A DNA stretch of 59,674 bases from an uncultured Spirochaetales bacterium. Its GTDB lineage: Bacteria > Spirochaetota > Spirochaetia > Sphaerochaetales > Sphaerochaetaceae. The notes under the pieces were generated by a model. That model made no database searches. It saw nothing but the letters and a program-made list of their open reading frames with translations, and was not told where the DNA came from. The DNA lies in contig CASEAG010000026.1 of the NCBI GenBank assembly GCA_949285785.1, positions 1 to 59,674 on the forward strand, read 5' to 3'. Position numbers and translations under genes: made by a program. This document shows, piece after piece, positions 49,758 to 59,469 of this stretch (within the stretch, counting starts at the first letter, position 1; every line of letters starts with the position of its first letter).

Positions 49758-52700
49758 CAGTGTTCCTCCTTGCTGCATGCCATCATGTCCTGCGCACTCA
49801 TCGCAGGCATCGGGGCGAGTGTCGAATCCATGTACCTGCGCTCGAAATCCTGCGCAGACAGAGGCCTGTCATAATAATAACCCTGGGCGTACGCGCATCC
49901 CGCATCCAGCAGGAGTGCGATCTGGTCCTCCCTCTCGACGCCTTCGGCGACGCAGATCATCCGATTCGCGTGGCAGATGCCGACCAGGTCCTTGACCAGC
50001 ATCCTTCCCACCTCCTTGTCGCCGAGCGTGGCGATCAGTGAGCGGTCCAGCTTCACGGTGTCGAATCTCACGTTGGCGAACAGCGAGAGGTTGGCGTAGT
50101 GCGAACCGAAGTCGTCCAGCGACACCCTCAGCCCATAAGAGCGCAGCTTCTCGACGATGTCCTGGAATTCGCCGTTGCCCATGACGTCCGAGTTCTCTGT
50201 TATCTCCAGTTCGAGCGTGCTTGCAGGCAGCTTCGGGTAGCGGCTCTGTATGGCAAGGATGCTGGCAAGCGTCGATGGATACAGCAGCGTGATGCGGGAC
50301 AGGTTCACCGAGACCCTCAGTATCCCCATGCCCTCCGCCCTCCAGCGGTCGACCTGTGCAAGCGCGCTGTCGAGCACGAACAGGTCCAGCTCCCTTATGC
50401 TGCCGTCCTTCTCCAGAGTGTCGATGAAGCGCGAGGGCGGTATGACCTGTCCCGAGTCGTCCAGGCCTCTCACGAGCGCCTCGGCGGCGAACACCTGTCC
50501 GGTCCTCATGTCCACGATCGGCTGGAAGTAGACCACCGGATGGGCATCCATCCTGCCGTCCTCGCCGATGTGTTCATCCATCGCCCGCAGGATCGGGGGA
50601 GTGCTCAGATGCACGCCTCCGGTCTCGGTGTGCATGTTCTGTCTGGACTCGTCGACCAGATGCCGTCCGGTGAACGATCCGTCCGCCCATGCGGCCCCGA
50701 TTCTGACGTCCTTGGGGTAGCGGCGCTGGACTATGGACCTGAGGCGGGCGCAGCGGCCTTGGAAGACCTGTCTGGTCGTGTTGGGGCAGAATGCTATGAA
50801 CTCGGCCTCCCAGGTCCGGAAGAGCAGGGATGGGCCGAATATGTCGGTAAGCGTCTTGGACACGTACCACAGCAGACGGCTGCCGTACTCGAAGCCCTGG
50901 CTGCTGTTGATCGCCGCCATGCCTGGAATGTCGAGGCAGACCGCTCCCAGCGAGGTGTACTTCCTGCTGTCGAGGGTGTAGATGGTGTCCATGAAGCTCC
51001 TGAGGTCCGGCAGTCCCATCAGCTGCTCGACGGTCCCCGCCGACCGGGCCTTGCTGCTGAAGCGCTCCTGTTCGTGCATGAGATAGGGTATGAGGGTGCT
51101 GAAGAGCGCGGCGCTGGTCGGATAGCGGCGGGCGTTCTCTATGCACAGGAACCCCTCCATGTGGTCGTTGCGCATCAGCGGGAAGGTCGAGAACCTCCAC
51201 GATTCGTCCCTCCTGTCCTTGTCGTGGCTGCCCCTCCTGCTCTCCTGGTGCCTCTCGAGGAACACCGGAGCGTTCTCTGCGCTGCAGCGCTTGAGCAGCG
51301 GGAAGTTGTCCAGCAGCATACCCGAGACCACCTGCTGTATGGAGCACTTGCACGGGTCGTCCCATTCGAAGGGCATCGTCACGATGCGCCGGTCGCTCGC
51401 GATGGTCAGTATGTAGACGCGGTCCGCCTGGTAGTATATTCCGAGGTTGCGCAGCACTCCGCAGATGGAGTCGTCCAGCGTCTGCGCGCTCAGCATGGCG
51501 CTCATGCAGTTGAACGCGACCTCCTTCTCCCCGTCGGTCAGCGGTCTGCTCCTGTCCGGAGGGAGCACCGCGACCTGGTCGTCCGCCTTCAGCGTCTGGA
51601 TCATGTTCCAGGTCCTGTCGTCCGCATCGTCCGCGAAGGCGACGGTGTCGACCGGCGAGTTCCATCGCTTCGAGCAGGCGTATGAGGCGCTGGTGAGCAT
51701 TTGTGCGTATCCCAGCCCGGAGGGCTCCTGGACCGCAAGACCCGCCACGAAGCGCATGGAGTCTGGCAGCGTACCCGACCGCAGCACCCGGCGGATCATG
51801 GAGAACGCCTCCTCCATCCTGTGCTTCAGCTCGTCGCGTGAGGCGAGGGAGGGGAAGAGCACGATTATGCGCTCGATGCCGTACTGGCCCAGCACACAGT
51901 CCCCGCCGAGGGCCATGGAGAGCAGGGCGCCCAGTGCATACAGCAGATTCTTCTGTGCCTCCTCGCCCTGTCCTGCAAGTCCGTTGATCTGGAAGATCGC
52001 AAGCCCTCGCAGCACTGTGGCGGGACTGGCGAACACCTTGTCTGCGTAGCGTTCTATGGAATCCCTTCCATACAGCCCTGAAAGCGCGTCCCTTTCCATG
52101 TCCGGGCCAAGCGCCTGGTCCCAGTCGTCGGGAAGCTCCACCTGGAGCATGTACGCGTTCAGATACACGTCATGGGTAAGCGCGGACTCGACCAGATGCC
52201 ACACCTGTCTGACACGTCTGATGGTTCCGCCGCCGTCCGTCCTCATGCCTTCCCCGTACAGCCATCTCCTGCCCTGGTGGAACATGCCGGTCAGGTGCTG
52301 TGGAGTCAGGTCGAGCAGATCGCCGTCGCTCATCGGGCTGAGGTCCGAGCGGATCCTTTCGAACACGGCCAGACATCCCTCCTTCTGCAGATGGGCCAGC
52401 ATGTCGCGGCCCTCGAACCACAGCTCCTCCACGAGGTCCTGCGAGAGGTTCAGCCTCATGCGCACCAGAAGACCGTACAGCAGCGCCTCTGGTAGAAGCC
52501 GCTGTGGTATGCTGTCGGGGCTCTGTCCGCAGAAGGATGCGGAAATGTCGTCCGAGATGCCGATCGCACGCACGGCGTGTCCCACGTCGTCGTAGATCAT
52601 CCTGTAGGACAGGGACACCCAGCCGTAGCACCCGCTCTCGGGATAGCGCATTATGAAATTGCCGTAGCCCTGTCCCTGTCCTGACAGGATTGCATCGGCG

Positions 52701-53887
52701 AACAGGCGGAAACGGTCGACCGAACCGGGATGGACTATGCCCATGTCGATCAGGTGTCCGGGGAAGGGGTGCCACTGTCCATCTCCATCCTGGTCGCTGT
52801 CTCCCGTCTTCCTGTATGTCGTGTAGGTCCGATTGTGTATGTCGACCTCCCAGAGCCGCTGCGAGGTCTGGGCGAATGCCGTACGCAGCCGCTCGTTGCT
52901 GTCCTCAAGCTGCAGCTCCGTCTGCTTGTATGCGGTTATGTCGTTCGTCGTGACCAGCATCACGGGGTGCGGGATGTCGCCATGTCCGATGCGCGATGCA
53001 CGCGCCTTCCACCAGCGCCAGCTCCCGTTGCCGGGCCCGGTAACGCGAAGCGTCATCTCCACCGGCGAGGACGACACGGCCCCCGTGTGGAGCAGCTCAA
53101 GGGCTGTCGGAAGATCGTCCGGGTGGATCCTGTCACGCAACGATGCCGGCAGTCCTGCGTCCTTGAGCTCGATGCCCAGCATGCGGCACAGCGACTGGCT
53201 GACGTATATCACCCTGACCTCCGATGCGATCTCCACCAGCGCAATGCCGCTGTCCATGCCCTCCAGCAGTCTGTCCATGGGTATTGCGTTGAATATCTGC
53301 AGATCTTCGCCGCTGCCCACGCCGACCCCCTCGTCGGTGGTGAGGCAGAATCCGTTCTTGCCGGACTTCTTCGCCTTGTACAGGGCCGCATCGGCCTGGC
53401 TGTACAGAACCTCGAACTTCCTGGGACCGTTCGACAGGGCGATTCCGACGCTTGCGGTCAGCTCCAGGTCCCGCATCTTGCCAAGGCCCATGTGCAGGGC
53501 GCTGCATATCCGGGCCCCTCTGCTCCTGACCAGGTCCTCGTCTATGGCGCCGCTCATGAACACCGCGAACTCGTCACCTCCAAGGCGTCCCACTATGTCG
53601 CTGGCGCGGAAGATGGATGAGAGAGTGCGCGCGACTTCGCCGATGGCGCTGTCGCCGGCCTGGTGGCCGAGCGTGTCGTTGACGAGCTTGAACGAGTCGA
53701 GATCGATGATGAACAGGGCGCAAGACTCTCCACTCTTCATCTTGTCGATGCGGCTTCGGATGTGCGCCTCCATCGTGGCGCGGTTGAGCAGGCCGGAAAG
53801 GGAGTCCTTGCTGGCTCTCTGCAGCAGTTCGTCCAGCCTCTGCTGCAGGCTGTCATCAAGCACCTGTCCTGACGGATGGTCTTCCAT
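49757..53887 (-). CDS. Large GGDEF-PAS-GAF-EAL cyclic-di-GMP protein with extra degenerate GGDEF domains
   Basis: This 1376-residue protein has an intact GGDEF domain at the N-terminus (GRLGGDEFAVF at 100-110, RxxD inhibitory site at 94-97), then PAS-type regions. A first degenerate GGDEF-like region lies about 610-720 (LSGLYGRDSIERYADKVF, no GGDEF). A GAF-like part follows, then another degenerate one near 1000-1090 (RTWEAEFIAF). The EAL domain is at the C-terminus (AEALVRG at about 1136, ELEITEN, LDDFG, VKLDRS, AEGVE, QGYYYDRPL). Both enzyme ends look active, so it may both make and break cyclic di-GMP. No membrane segment is seen. It overlaps the CheB-CheR gene by 1 bp. Confidence 0.88.
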   Translation of the reverse strand: MEDHPSGQVLDDSLQQRLDELLQRASKDSLSGLLNRATMEAHIRSRIDKMKSGESCALFIIDLDSFKLVNDTLGHQAGDSAIGEVARTLSSIFRASDIVGRLGGDEFAVFMSGAIDEDLVRSRGARICSALHMGLGKMRDLELTASVGIALSNGPRKFEVLYSQADAALYKAKKSGKNGFCLTTDEGVGVGSGEDLQIFNAIPMDRLLEGMDSGIALVEIASEVRVIYVSQSLCRMLGIELKDAGLPASLRDRIHPDDLPTALELLHTGAVSSSPVEMTLRVTGPGNGSWRWWKARASRIGHGDIPHPVMLVTTNDITAYKQTELQLEDSNERLRTAFAQTSQRLWEVDIHNRTYTTYRKTGDSDQDGDGQWHPFPGHLIDMGIVHPGSVDRFRLFADAILSGQGQGYGNFIMRYPESGCYGWVSLSYRMIYDDVGHAVRAIGISDDISASFCGQSPDSIPQRLLPEALLYGLLVRMRLNLSQDLVEELWFEGRDMLAHLQKEGCLAVFERIRSDLSPMSDGDLLDLTPQHLTGMFHQGRRWLYGEGMRTDGGGTIRRVRQVWHLVESALTHDVYLNAYMLQVELPDDWDQALGPDMERDALSGLYGRDSIERYADKVFASPATVLRGLAIFQINGLAGQGEEAQKNLLYALGALLSMALGGDCVLGQYGIERIIVLFPSLASRDELKHRMEEAFSMIRRVLRSGTLPDSMRFVAGLAVQEPSGLGYAQMLTSASYACSKRWNSPVDTVAFADDADDRTWNMIQTLKADDQVAVLPPDRSRPLTDGEKEVAFNCMSAMLSAQTLDDSICGVLRNLGIYYQADRVYILTIASDRRIVTMPFEWDDPCKCSIQQVVSGMLLDNFPLLKRCSAENAPVFLERHQESRRGSHDKDRRDESWRFSTFPLMRNDHMEGFLCIENARRYPTSAALFSTLIPYLMHEQERFSSKARSAGTVEQLMGLPDLRSFMDTIYTLDSRKYTSLGAVCLDIPGMAAINSSQGFEYGSRLLWYVSKTLTDIFGPSLLFRTWEAEFIAFCPNTTRQVFQGRCARLRSIVQRRYPKDVRIGAAWADGSFTGRHLVDESRQNMHTETGGVHLSTPPILRAMDEHIGEDGRMDAHPVVYFQPIVDMRTGQVFAAEALVRGLDDSGQVIPPSRFIDTLEKDGSIRELDLFVLDSALAQVDRWRAEGMGILRVSVNLSRITLLYPSTLASILAIQSRYPKLPASTLELEITENSDVMGNGEFQDIVEKLRSYGLRVSLDDFGSHYANLSLFANVRFDTVKLDRSLIATLGDKEVGRMLVKDLVGICHANRMICVAEGVEREDQIALLLDAGCAYAQGYYYDRPLSAQDFERRYMDSTLAPMPAMSAQDMMACSKEEH

Positions 53888-54064
53888 GTCTTCCCCCGGC
53901 TCCCTTCTCTTCCAGTTGAAGGAGAACCAGTGCAGATGCGAATAAATCCCCCTTTGGGTGAAATGGTATCACTCGTGAAGAAGGGGGTGTAGGGTGAAAC
54001 GGCCCGGATTTCTCTCAAAGTGAATGCGACTTATGTGAGAAACTGGCACAGCGATGCCCATGGG

Positions 54065-54099
54065 AGAAAAAGGAGGGCACGGCCTTGCCGACCGTGCCC
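54065..54099 (-). terminator. Terminator of the DUF362 gene
   Basis: On the minus strand GGGCACGG (54099-54092) pairs with CCGTGCCC (54082-54075), followed by TCCTTTTTCTC. It lies 22 bp after the DUF362 stop. Confidence 0.85.
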
Positions 54100-54120
54100 C
54101 GCAGCATGTGCATGTGGATG

Positions 54121-55011
54121 TCAGAACCTGATGAGCTCGTAATCCCTCGAGCCGTAGCCGAGAGCCGCCGCGGCCTCGATGGTATGGATGCCGTTGCGAC
54201 TGTGCACACGTTCCATGAAGTGCTCTCTTCCAGGGTCGTCGCTTGCCATCACCAGGTCGATGCAGGCCTGGTCGATGGCCACGGGGTCGAGGCTGGCGAG
54301 GATGCCGATGTCCTTCATGCACGGATCCTCTGCCACCTGGCAGCAGTCGCAGTCCACGGAGAGGTTCTTCATGACGTTGATGAACGCGATGCGTCCCCTG
54401 AAGTGCTCGACGACGCTCATCGCGGCGTCTGCCATCGCCTCGGGGAAGGCGACGGAGTCGGCGTGCATCTTCCAGGTGTCGAATCTGTCCTCGGTCTTGC
54501 CGGCCGAGTGTATCAGGGCCTTTCCTGCGCGGCTTGCACAGCCGATCGACAGCTGCTTGAGGGCTCCGCCGTAGCCTCCCATCGGATGTCCCTTGAAGTG
54601 GGCGAGGACAAGCATGGAGTCGTAGCCGGCGATGTTCCTGCCGACATGGTTCTCCTTGAGGACCCTGCCCGAAGGGATTGGCCAGACGAGATCCGGACCC
54701 TCTGCGTCCATGAGGTCCACGTCGAAGAGCTTCGTCCAGCCGTGCTCCTCCAGCAGCTTCCAGTGCGATTCCGTGTTGTCCCTGACGCCGCCTGCCGCAT
54801 CGCCATAGGCGGTGTTGCACTCGACGATGGTCCCCTTCACCTCGTCGACCATCGGACGCCAGAATTCAGGCCTGAGATAGTTCTGGTTGCCTTTCTCGCC
54901 GGAGTGGATCTTGACGGCGACCCTGCCTGGCAGGGCGATGCCGAGCATATGATATGCCTCGACGACCTTCTCCGGTTCGAGCGAGCTCGTGAAATAGACT
55001 TTCGATTTCAT
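54121..55011 (-). CDS. DUF362 domain protein
   Basis: This 296-residue protein matches DUF362: KVYFTSSLEPEKVVEAYHMLG, VAVKIHSGEKGN, VECNTAYGDAAGGVRDNTESH, HFKGHPMGGYGGALKQLSIGCASRAGK, and DPVAIDQACIDLV. Some cysteines occur (DCDCCQVAEDPC), but no ferredoxin domain as in longer relatives is visible. The start at 55011 has AGGAGG 8 bp upstream; an ATG 6 bp earlier is too close to it. It is 58 bp downstream of the TetR gene on the same strand. Its biochemical function is not known. Confidence 0.85.
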   Translation of the reverse strand: MKSKVYFTSSLEPEKVVEAYHMLGIALPGRVAVKIHSGEKGNQNYLRPEFWRPMVDEVKGTIVECNTAYGDAAGGVRDNTESHWKLLEEHGWTKLFDVDLMDAEGPDLVWPIPSGRVLKENHVGRNIAGYDSMLVLAHFKGHPMGGYGGALKQLSIGCASRAGKALIHSAGKTEDRFDTWKMHADSVAFPEAMADAAMSVVEHFRGRIAFINVMKNLSVDCDCCQVAEDPCMKDIGILASLDPVAIDQACIDLVMASDDPGREHFMERVHSRNGIHTIEAAAALGYGSRDYELIRF

Positions 55012-55069
55012 TTCCATATCCTCCTGAAGATGATTGCAGATGGTTTCCTTGCCGATGCCCAGAGGTGTG

Positions 55070-55708
55070 TCATGCGCCTTCTCGTGCGAGCCCTTCCGTC
55101 AGGGCGCATATGGCGTCCTTCGCCATCTCGTAGATGCTCGAGCGGCGATAGCTGATGCCGCACTCGTCCATGGCGGCCTTCTGCTGCTGCGTAGGGTTCA
55201 CGTATGCGTACAGCCCGTAGATGAACGGCAGGAGGGTGTAGATGAAGCGCTCCCTGGCCTGTGCGTCCATCTGGGGGAAGAACTTCACCAGGCAGGATTC
55301 CAGCAGGTCGAGCACTCTGCCGTACGTCCTCTTGAAGTCGACCAGGGCCTCCATGCCGCTGTGCTCCTCGATCTCGTACAGGTCCATGCACTGGATGCGC
55401 AGCATCAGCTGACGCCTGTCCAGGGCCGCAGCCATGACCTGGCTGAAGTAGGAGGCATCCATCGACGGCGCCCTGAGGATTGCCTCGAGGTCGTCCGCCC
55501 ACATGGCGTACTCCTTCTTCAGCAGCGCCAGGAAGATCTCCTCCTTCGTGCTGAAGTAGTTATAGATCGAGGGGCGGGAGAGACTCGTCCTCTCGCTTAT
55601 GTCCTTGAGCGTGATCTCGTGGAAGGTGTGCGTCTCGTACAGCTGTCTGCATGCCTCCACGATCTCGTCCGGGCGTCTCTGGACTACGTCACGTGACATT
55701 CTGGACAT
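55070..55708 (-). CDS. TetR-family transcriptional regulator
   Basis: This 212-residue regulator has the TetR helix-turn-helix at the N-terminus (FHEITLKDISERTSLSRPSIYNYFSTKEEIFLALLKKEY) and a helical ligand-binding domain. The start at 55708 follows AGGAGGAG by 4 bp. Two identical palindromes just upstream (55726-55738 and 55756-55768) are probable operators. It may also affect htpG, which starts 98 bp beyond them, or the DUF362 gene downstream. Confidence 0.92.
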   Translation of the reverse strand: MSRMSRDVVQRRPDEIVEACRQLYETHTFHEITLKDISERTSLSRPSIYNYFSTKEEIFLALLKKEYAMWADDLEAILRAPSMDASYFSQVMAAALDRRQLMLRIQCMDLYEIEEHSGMEALVDFKRTYGRVLDLLESCLVKFFPQMDAQARERFIYTLLPFIYGLYAYVNPTQQQKAAMDECGISYRRSSIYEMAKDAICALTEGLAREGA

Positions 55709-55725
55709 GGCTCTCCTCCTCATTC

Positions 55726-55768
55726 TGACATCGTGTCAATACGATAGACCTGTTCTGACATGTTGTCA
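55726..55768. promoter_or_regulatory. Twin TetR-type operators
   Basis: TGACAtcgTGTCA (55726-55738) and TGACAtgtTGTCA (55756-55768) are perfect palindromes whose starts are exactly 30 bp apart, about three helical turns. They lie directly before the TetR start and in the divergent region before htpG. Two dimers on the same DNA face would give cooperative autorepression. Confidence 0.75.
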
Positions 55769-55865
55769 ACGAAAGGATCGTCGCCAGCCACTTGCCCTTT
55801 GGTGGACCTCATATTATCTTTGCCTGTTGGAAATCACGAAAGGGTAATCCACATAGGGGTAAGAA

Positions 55866-57743
55866 ATGGGAAAGAAACAGTTCAAGACCGAAGTCAGCGA
55901 CCTGCTGAACCTCATCATCCACTCCCTGTATTCCAACAGGGAGATATTCCTTCGCGAGCTGATCAGCAATGCATCGGACGCCATCGACAAGCTGAAGTAC
56001 CTCAGCCTCACCGACGAGAAGCTCAAGGGCTTCTCGTTCGACCCGGCGATTGAGATCAGGTTCGACAGCGATGCCAGGACGCTGACCATCAGCGACAACG
56101 GCATCGGCATGGACGAGGACGACCTGAACGCCAACCTGGGCACGATCGCCTCCAGCGGCACGAGGAAGTTCCTGGAGAACCTGGGCGATGACGCCAAGAG
56201 GAACAGCAACCTGATCGGACAGTTCGGCGTCGGCTTCTACTCGGCCTTCATGGTCGCCTCCAAAGTCGAGGTCATCTCCCGCAAGGCGGGACAGGACAAG
56301 GCATTCCGCTGGGAGAGCGAGGGCAGAAGCACCTATACCGTCGGCGAGGCGGAGCGTGCACAGCAGGGCAGCGACATCATCCTCCACCTCAACCAGGATG
56401 GCGAGGAGTACGCCAACCGCTGGCAGCTGGAGACTCTGATCCGCAAGTATTCGGACCACATCGCCTATCCGATCTGGCTGGAATACGACCAGGAGCACTA
56501 CAAGGACGAGAAGGATGCGGACGGCAATCCCGTCAAGGAGATCGAGCACAAGAGGGAGCAGATCAACAGCGCATCGGCGCTGTGGACCCGCAGCAAGAGC
56601 AGCATAAAGGACGAGGAGTACAGGGACTTCTACAAGAACAGCTACTCGGACAGCGAGGATCCGCTGTTCTACATCCACACCCATGCAGAGGGCGCGACGG
56701 AGTACACCACGCTCTTCTACATCCCGGCAAAGGCTCCGTTCGACATGTACTACGCCGACTACCGCCCGGGCGTGAAGCTCTATGTGAAGAGGGTGTACAT
56801 CACGGACGACGACAAGGAGCTCCTGCCCACGTATCTCAGATTCGTGCGCGGCATCATCGACAGCGAGGACCTGCCGCTGAACGTCTCGCGTGAGATCCTG
56901 CAGGAGAACAAGGTCATGAGTGCGATCCGCAACGGCTCGGTGAAGAAGCTGCTTGGAGAATTCAGGAAGATCGCCGACAGCAACCCCGACCTGTATGCGA
57001 AGTTCATCGAGCAGTACAACAGGCCTCTGAAGGAGGGCCTGTACGGCGACTACGCCAACCGCGAGACCCTGCTCGAGCTGGTGCGCTACAAGTCGACGGC
57101 CGTCGATGGCTACACCTCGCTTGCCGCCTACAAGGAGAGGATGAAGGAGGGCCAGAGCGCCATCTACTACATCACCGGCGGCAAGGAGAACATCCTGCGC
57201 AACAGCCCCCTGCTGGCATCCTACAAGGAGAAGGGCTACGAGGTCCTGATCATGGACGACGACATCGACGACATCGTCACCGAGATGGTCCACGACTACA
57301 AGGACCTGCCGTTCAAGGCCATCAACAAGAGCGGTGCCATGGACGAGATGAAGGGCGAAGGCAGGAGCGAGGAGGAGAAGAAGGACGACTCCAAGCTCGT
57401 CGAGAAGATGAAGAAGGCCCTTGGAGACAAGGTCAAGGACGTCGTCATCTCCTCCAGGCTCTCGGCTGACAGCGCCGCCGTCATCGTCATGGACGAGAAC
57501 GACCCGTCGCTGCAGATGCAGAGAATCCTCAAGCAGATGGGCGGTTCGGACATGCCTCCCGTCAAGCCGATTCTGGAAGTCAACGCCGACAACGGCGTGA
57601 TCAGGAGGATCGAGGCCAGCGAGGACGAGGCATACGTCGCCGAGCTGTCATCGATAGTGCTTGACGAGGCGTATCTTGCCGAGGGCATCATGCCTTCGGA
57701 CCCTGCCGCATTCGTCAGGAGCGTCACGAAGCTCCTTGGCTGA
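55866..57743 (+). CDS. htpG: Hsp90 chaperone HtpG
   Basis: This 625-residue protein is a complete bacterial Hsp90. The N-terminal ATPase has FLRELISNASDAIDKLKYLS, ISDNGIGMDEDDL, IASSGTRKFLE and IGQFGVGFYSAFMVA. The middle domain has the conserved YVKRVYITDD and RGIIDSEDLPLNVSREILQ. The C-terminal dimerisation domain is present. It folds and stabilises client proteins in the cytoplasm. The start matches the family's MGKKQFKTEVSDLLNLIIHS. The upstream region holds the TetR operators but no clear heat-shock element. Confidence 0.98.
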   Translation: MGKKQFKTEVSDLLNLIIHSLYSNREIFLRELISNASDAIDKLKYLSLTDEKLKGFSFDPAIEIRFDSDARTLTISDNGIGMDEDDLNANLGTIASSGTRKFLENLGDDAKRNSNLIGQFGVGFYSAFMVASKVEVISRKAGQDKAFRWESEGRSTYTVGEAERAQQGSDIILHLNQDGEEYANRWQLETLIRKYSDHIAYPIWLEYDQEHYKDEKDADGNPVKEIEHKREQINSASALWTRSKSSIKDEEYRDFYKNSYSDSEDPLFYIHTHAEGATEYTTLFYIPAKAPFDMYYADYRPGVKLYVKRVYITDDDKELLPTYLRFVRGIIDSEDLPLNVSREILQENKVMSAIRNGSVKKLLGEFRKIADSNPDLYAKFIEQYNRPLKEGLYGDYANRETLLELVRYKSTAVDGYTSLAAYKERMKEGQSAIYYITGGKENILRNSPLLASYKEKGYEVLIMDDDIDDIVTEMVHDYKDLPFKAINKSGAMDEMKGEGRSEEEKKDDSKLVEKMKKALGDKVKDVVISSRLSADSAAVIVMDENDPSLQMQRILKQMGGSDMPPVKPILEVNADNGVIRRIEASEDEAYVAELSSIVLDEAYLAEGIMPSDPAAFVRSVTKLLG

Positions 57744-57766
57744 GCGTTGATATTCTGTTAGACTCG

Positions 57767-57794
57767 GATGCACGGAAGGCGACTTTCGTGCATC
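57767..57794 (+). terminator. Hairpin downstream of htpG
   Basis: GATGCACG (57767-57774) pairs with CGTGCATC (57787-57794), with further pairs inside the loop. There is no strong T-run, so it may be a weak terminator or an mRNA-protecting hairpin. Confidence 0.45.
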
Positions 57795-57828
57795 ATTCAT
57801 CTTCAGCGACCCGCGGGGAGGACATCAT

Positions 57829-58668
57829 ATGGAAGACGTACAGGTCATCGACGTTGTTACGGGAATAGCGCAGACGAGTGCGCAGGCGATCGTGGCGATA
57901 GCCTTCAAGGTCCTGCTCTCGCTTCTGGTGCTCCTCCTGGTGAAGCTTGTCAACAGGGCCATCGACAGGCTTCTGACGAAGGCCTCGCAGAAGGTGCATC
58001 CCAAGATAAGTCCGCTGATGGCGGGCTTCGTCGACAAGGTCCTCTCGTCGATCGTCTGGCTGCTTGGCATCCTGATAGTCCTGCAGATCTGGGGCATCAA
58101 CATGGCGCCGGTCATCGCCGGACTGGGAATCACCGGCGTGGTGCTGGGCTTCGCCTTGCAGGAGTCGATAAGCAACATCTTCTCCGGCCTGCTCCTGGCG
58201 CTGAACAACCCCTTCGGAATCGGGGACTACGTGATCATAGGCAGCATAGAGGGCACGGTCGTCTCGATGGACGCCTTCTCCGTGACGCTGGCCACAGGCG
58301 ACAGGAAGAAGGTCACGATGGCCAACAAGCTCGTGCTTGCCGACCCGATAATAAACGTCTCCTCCAGCGAGGACAGGAGGCTGGACATGACGGTCTCAGT
58401 CGCCTACGGAAGCGATCTGGACAGGGTGAAGGGGATCGTCACTGGTCTGCTGGACACGTACCCCGAGGTCCACAGGGATCCGGTACCGATAGTCGAGGTC
58501 TCGAAGCTCAACAGCTCGTCCGTCGACTTCATCGTCCGCCCATGGGTTCACAACAGCGACTACTGGAAGGTCAACTGGAGATTCCAGAAGGACATCTACG
58601 ATCTGCTGAACAGGGAAGGCATCGAGATTCCGTACAGCAAGCTGGATGTGAACATCCGCAACAGCTGA
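57829..58668 (+). CDS. MscS-family mechanosensitive channel
   Basis: This 279-residue protein is a typical small MscS: three membrane segments, pore helix MAPVIAGLGITGVVLGFALQESISNIFSGLLLAL, and NPFGIGDYVIIGSIEGTVVSM in the beta domain. GGGGAGGAC lies before the start. It is the second MscS channel of the window and lacks the basic tail of the one at 39685-40554. It is followed by a strong terminator. Confidence 0.95.
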   Translation: MEDVQVIDVVTGIAQTSAQAIVAIAFKVLLSLLVLLLVKLVNRAIDRLLTKASQKVHPKISPLMAGFVDKVLSSIVWLLGILIVLQIWGINMAPVIAGLGITGVVLGFALQESISNIFSGLLLALNNPFGIGDYVIIGSIEGTVVSMDAFSVTLATGDRKKVTMANKLVLADPIINVSSSEDRRLDMTVSVAYGSDLDRVKGIVTGLLDTYPEVHRDPVPIVEVSKLNSSSVDFIVRPWVHNSDYWKVNWRFQKDIYDLLNREGIEIPYSKLDVNIRNS

Positions 58669-58694
58669 ACCGTCATGCGATGTTCTGTGTGATG

Positions 58695-58729
58695 AAAAGG
58701 CTCCTCGTCCTGATGGCGTGGAGCCTTTT
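58695..58729. terminator. Strong bidirectional terminator
   Basis: AAAAGGCTCC (58695-58704) pairs perfectly with GGAGCCTTTT (58720-58729). T-runs occur on both strands, and it lies between the convergent MscS and methyltransferase genes. Confidence 0.85.
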
Positions 58730-58761
58730 CCTTCATTCCGCTCTTGCCGATTCCGCAACCC

Positions 58762-59361
58762 TCATATCCTGTCCAGGCCGATGAGGTAGATCTCGAAGCT
58801 GTCGTCCCTGCAGGCCTTGGGCTTGAAGGCCTTGGCCTTGCGGAACATGCCTCTCATGGTCTTCAGCACGACCTCCTGCCCGCCTCCTTGGAAAATCTTT
58901 ATGACCAGGTTGCCATGCGGGGCGAGCTGCTCCTGGGCGAGCAGCACGACCTGCTCCGCAAGGTATTCCGAGCGCGAGGTGTCCACAGTACGGTTGCCCG
59001 TGGTCATCGGGGCCGCGTCCGAGATTATGCACTGGTAGGGCCCCTCCTCGACGAGGCGCTGTCTTATCTCGTGGCTGAAGGCGTCTCCTGTGATCTCGAC
59101 GACAGTCGGAGGCACCGGGTCGAGGCGTAGCGGGTTGAGGTCGCAGGCGACGATCTTGCCGCGTCCTCTTATCAGCTCACGGTGGACGTAGAGCGTCCAG
59201 GAGCCGGGGGCGGCGCCCACGTCCAGCACGTTGTCGCCCGGTCTGATCAGGTGATGGACCTGGTTGATCTCCTCCAGCTTGTAGACCGAACGGGCGGGGT
59301 AACCCTCCCGGTGGGCCCTCTGCGTGTATGAGTCTGCCTTGTCTCTTCTGCTTGTCGCCAT
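58762..59361 (-). CDS. rlmE: RrmJ/FtsJ-type 23S rRNA 2'-O-methyltransferase
   Basis: This 199-residue protein has the RrmJ pattern: DSYTQRAHREGYPARSVYKLEEI with the catalytic lysine, VLDVGAAPGSWTLY as SAM-binding loop, the catalytic aspartate in IISDAAPMTTG, LVIKIFQGGG with the second lysine, and a final glutamate strand SFEIYLIGLDRI. It would methylate U2552 of 23S rRNA late in ribosome assembly. The start at 59361 gives MATSRRDKADSY; longer in-frame extensions add unrelated sequence. In enterobacteria rlmE and htpG both belong to the heat-shock response, which makes the nearby htpG notable. Confidence 0.93.
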   Translation of the reverse strand: MATSRRDKADSYTQRAHREGYPARSVYKLEEINQVHHLIRPGDNVLDVGAAPGSWTLYVHRELIRGRGKIVACDLNPLRLDPVPPTVVEITGDAFSHEIRQRLVEEGPYQCIISDAAPMTTGNRTVDTSRSEYLAEQVVLLAQEQLAPHGNLVIKIFQGGGQEVVLKTMRGMFRKAKAFKPKACRDDSFEIYLIGLDRI

Positions 59362-59469
59362 GCTGAAGAATCTACCATGAGCGGGCCAAAAGGGGAAGGA
59401 CGCTTCCGATGCTTGGACTGGTCGTGCACAGAATCCGTCATTCCCGTGTATGCAAGGCATGAGACCGAT

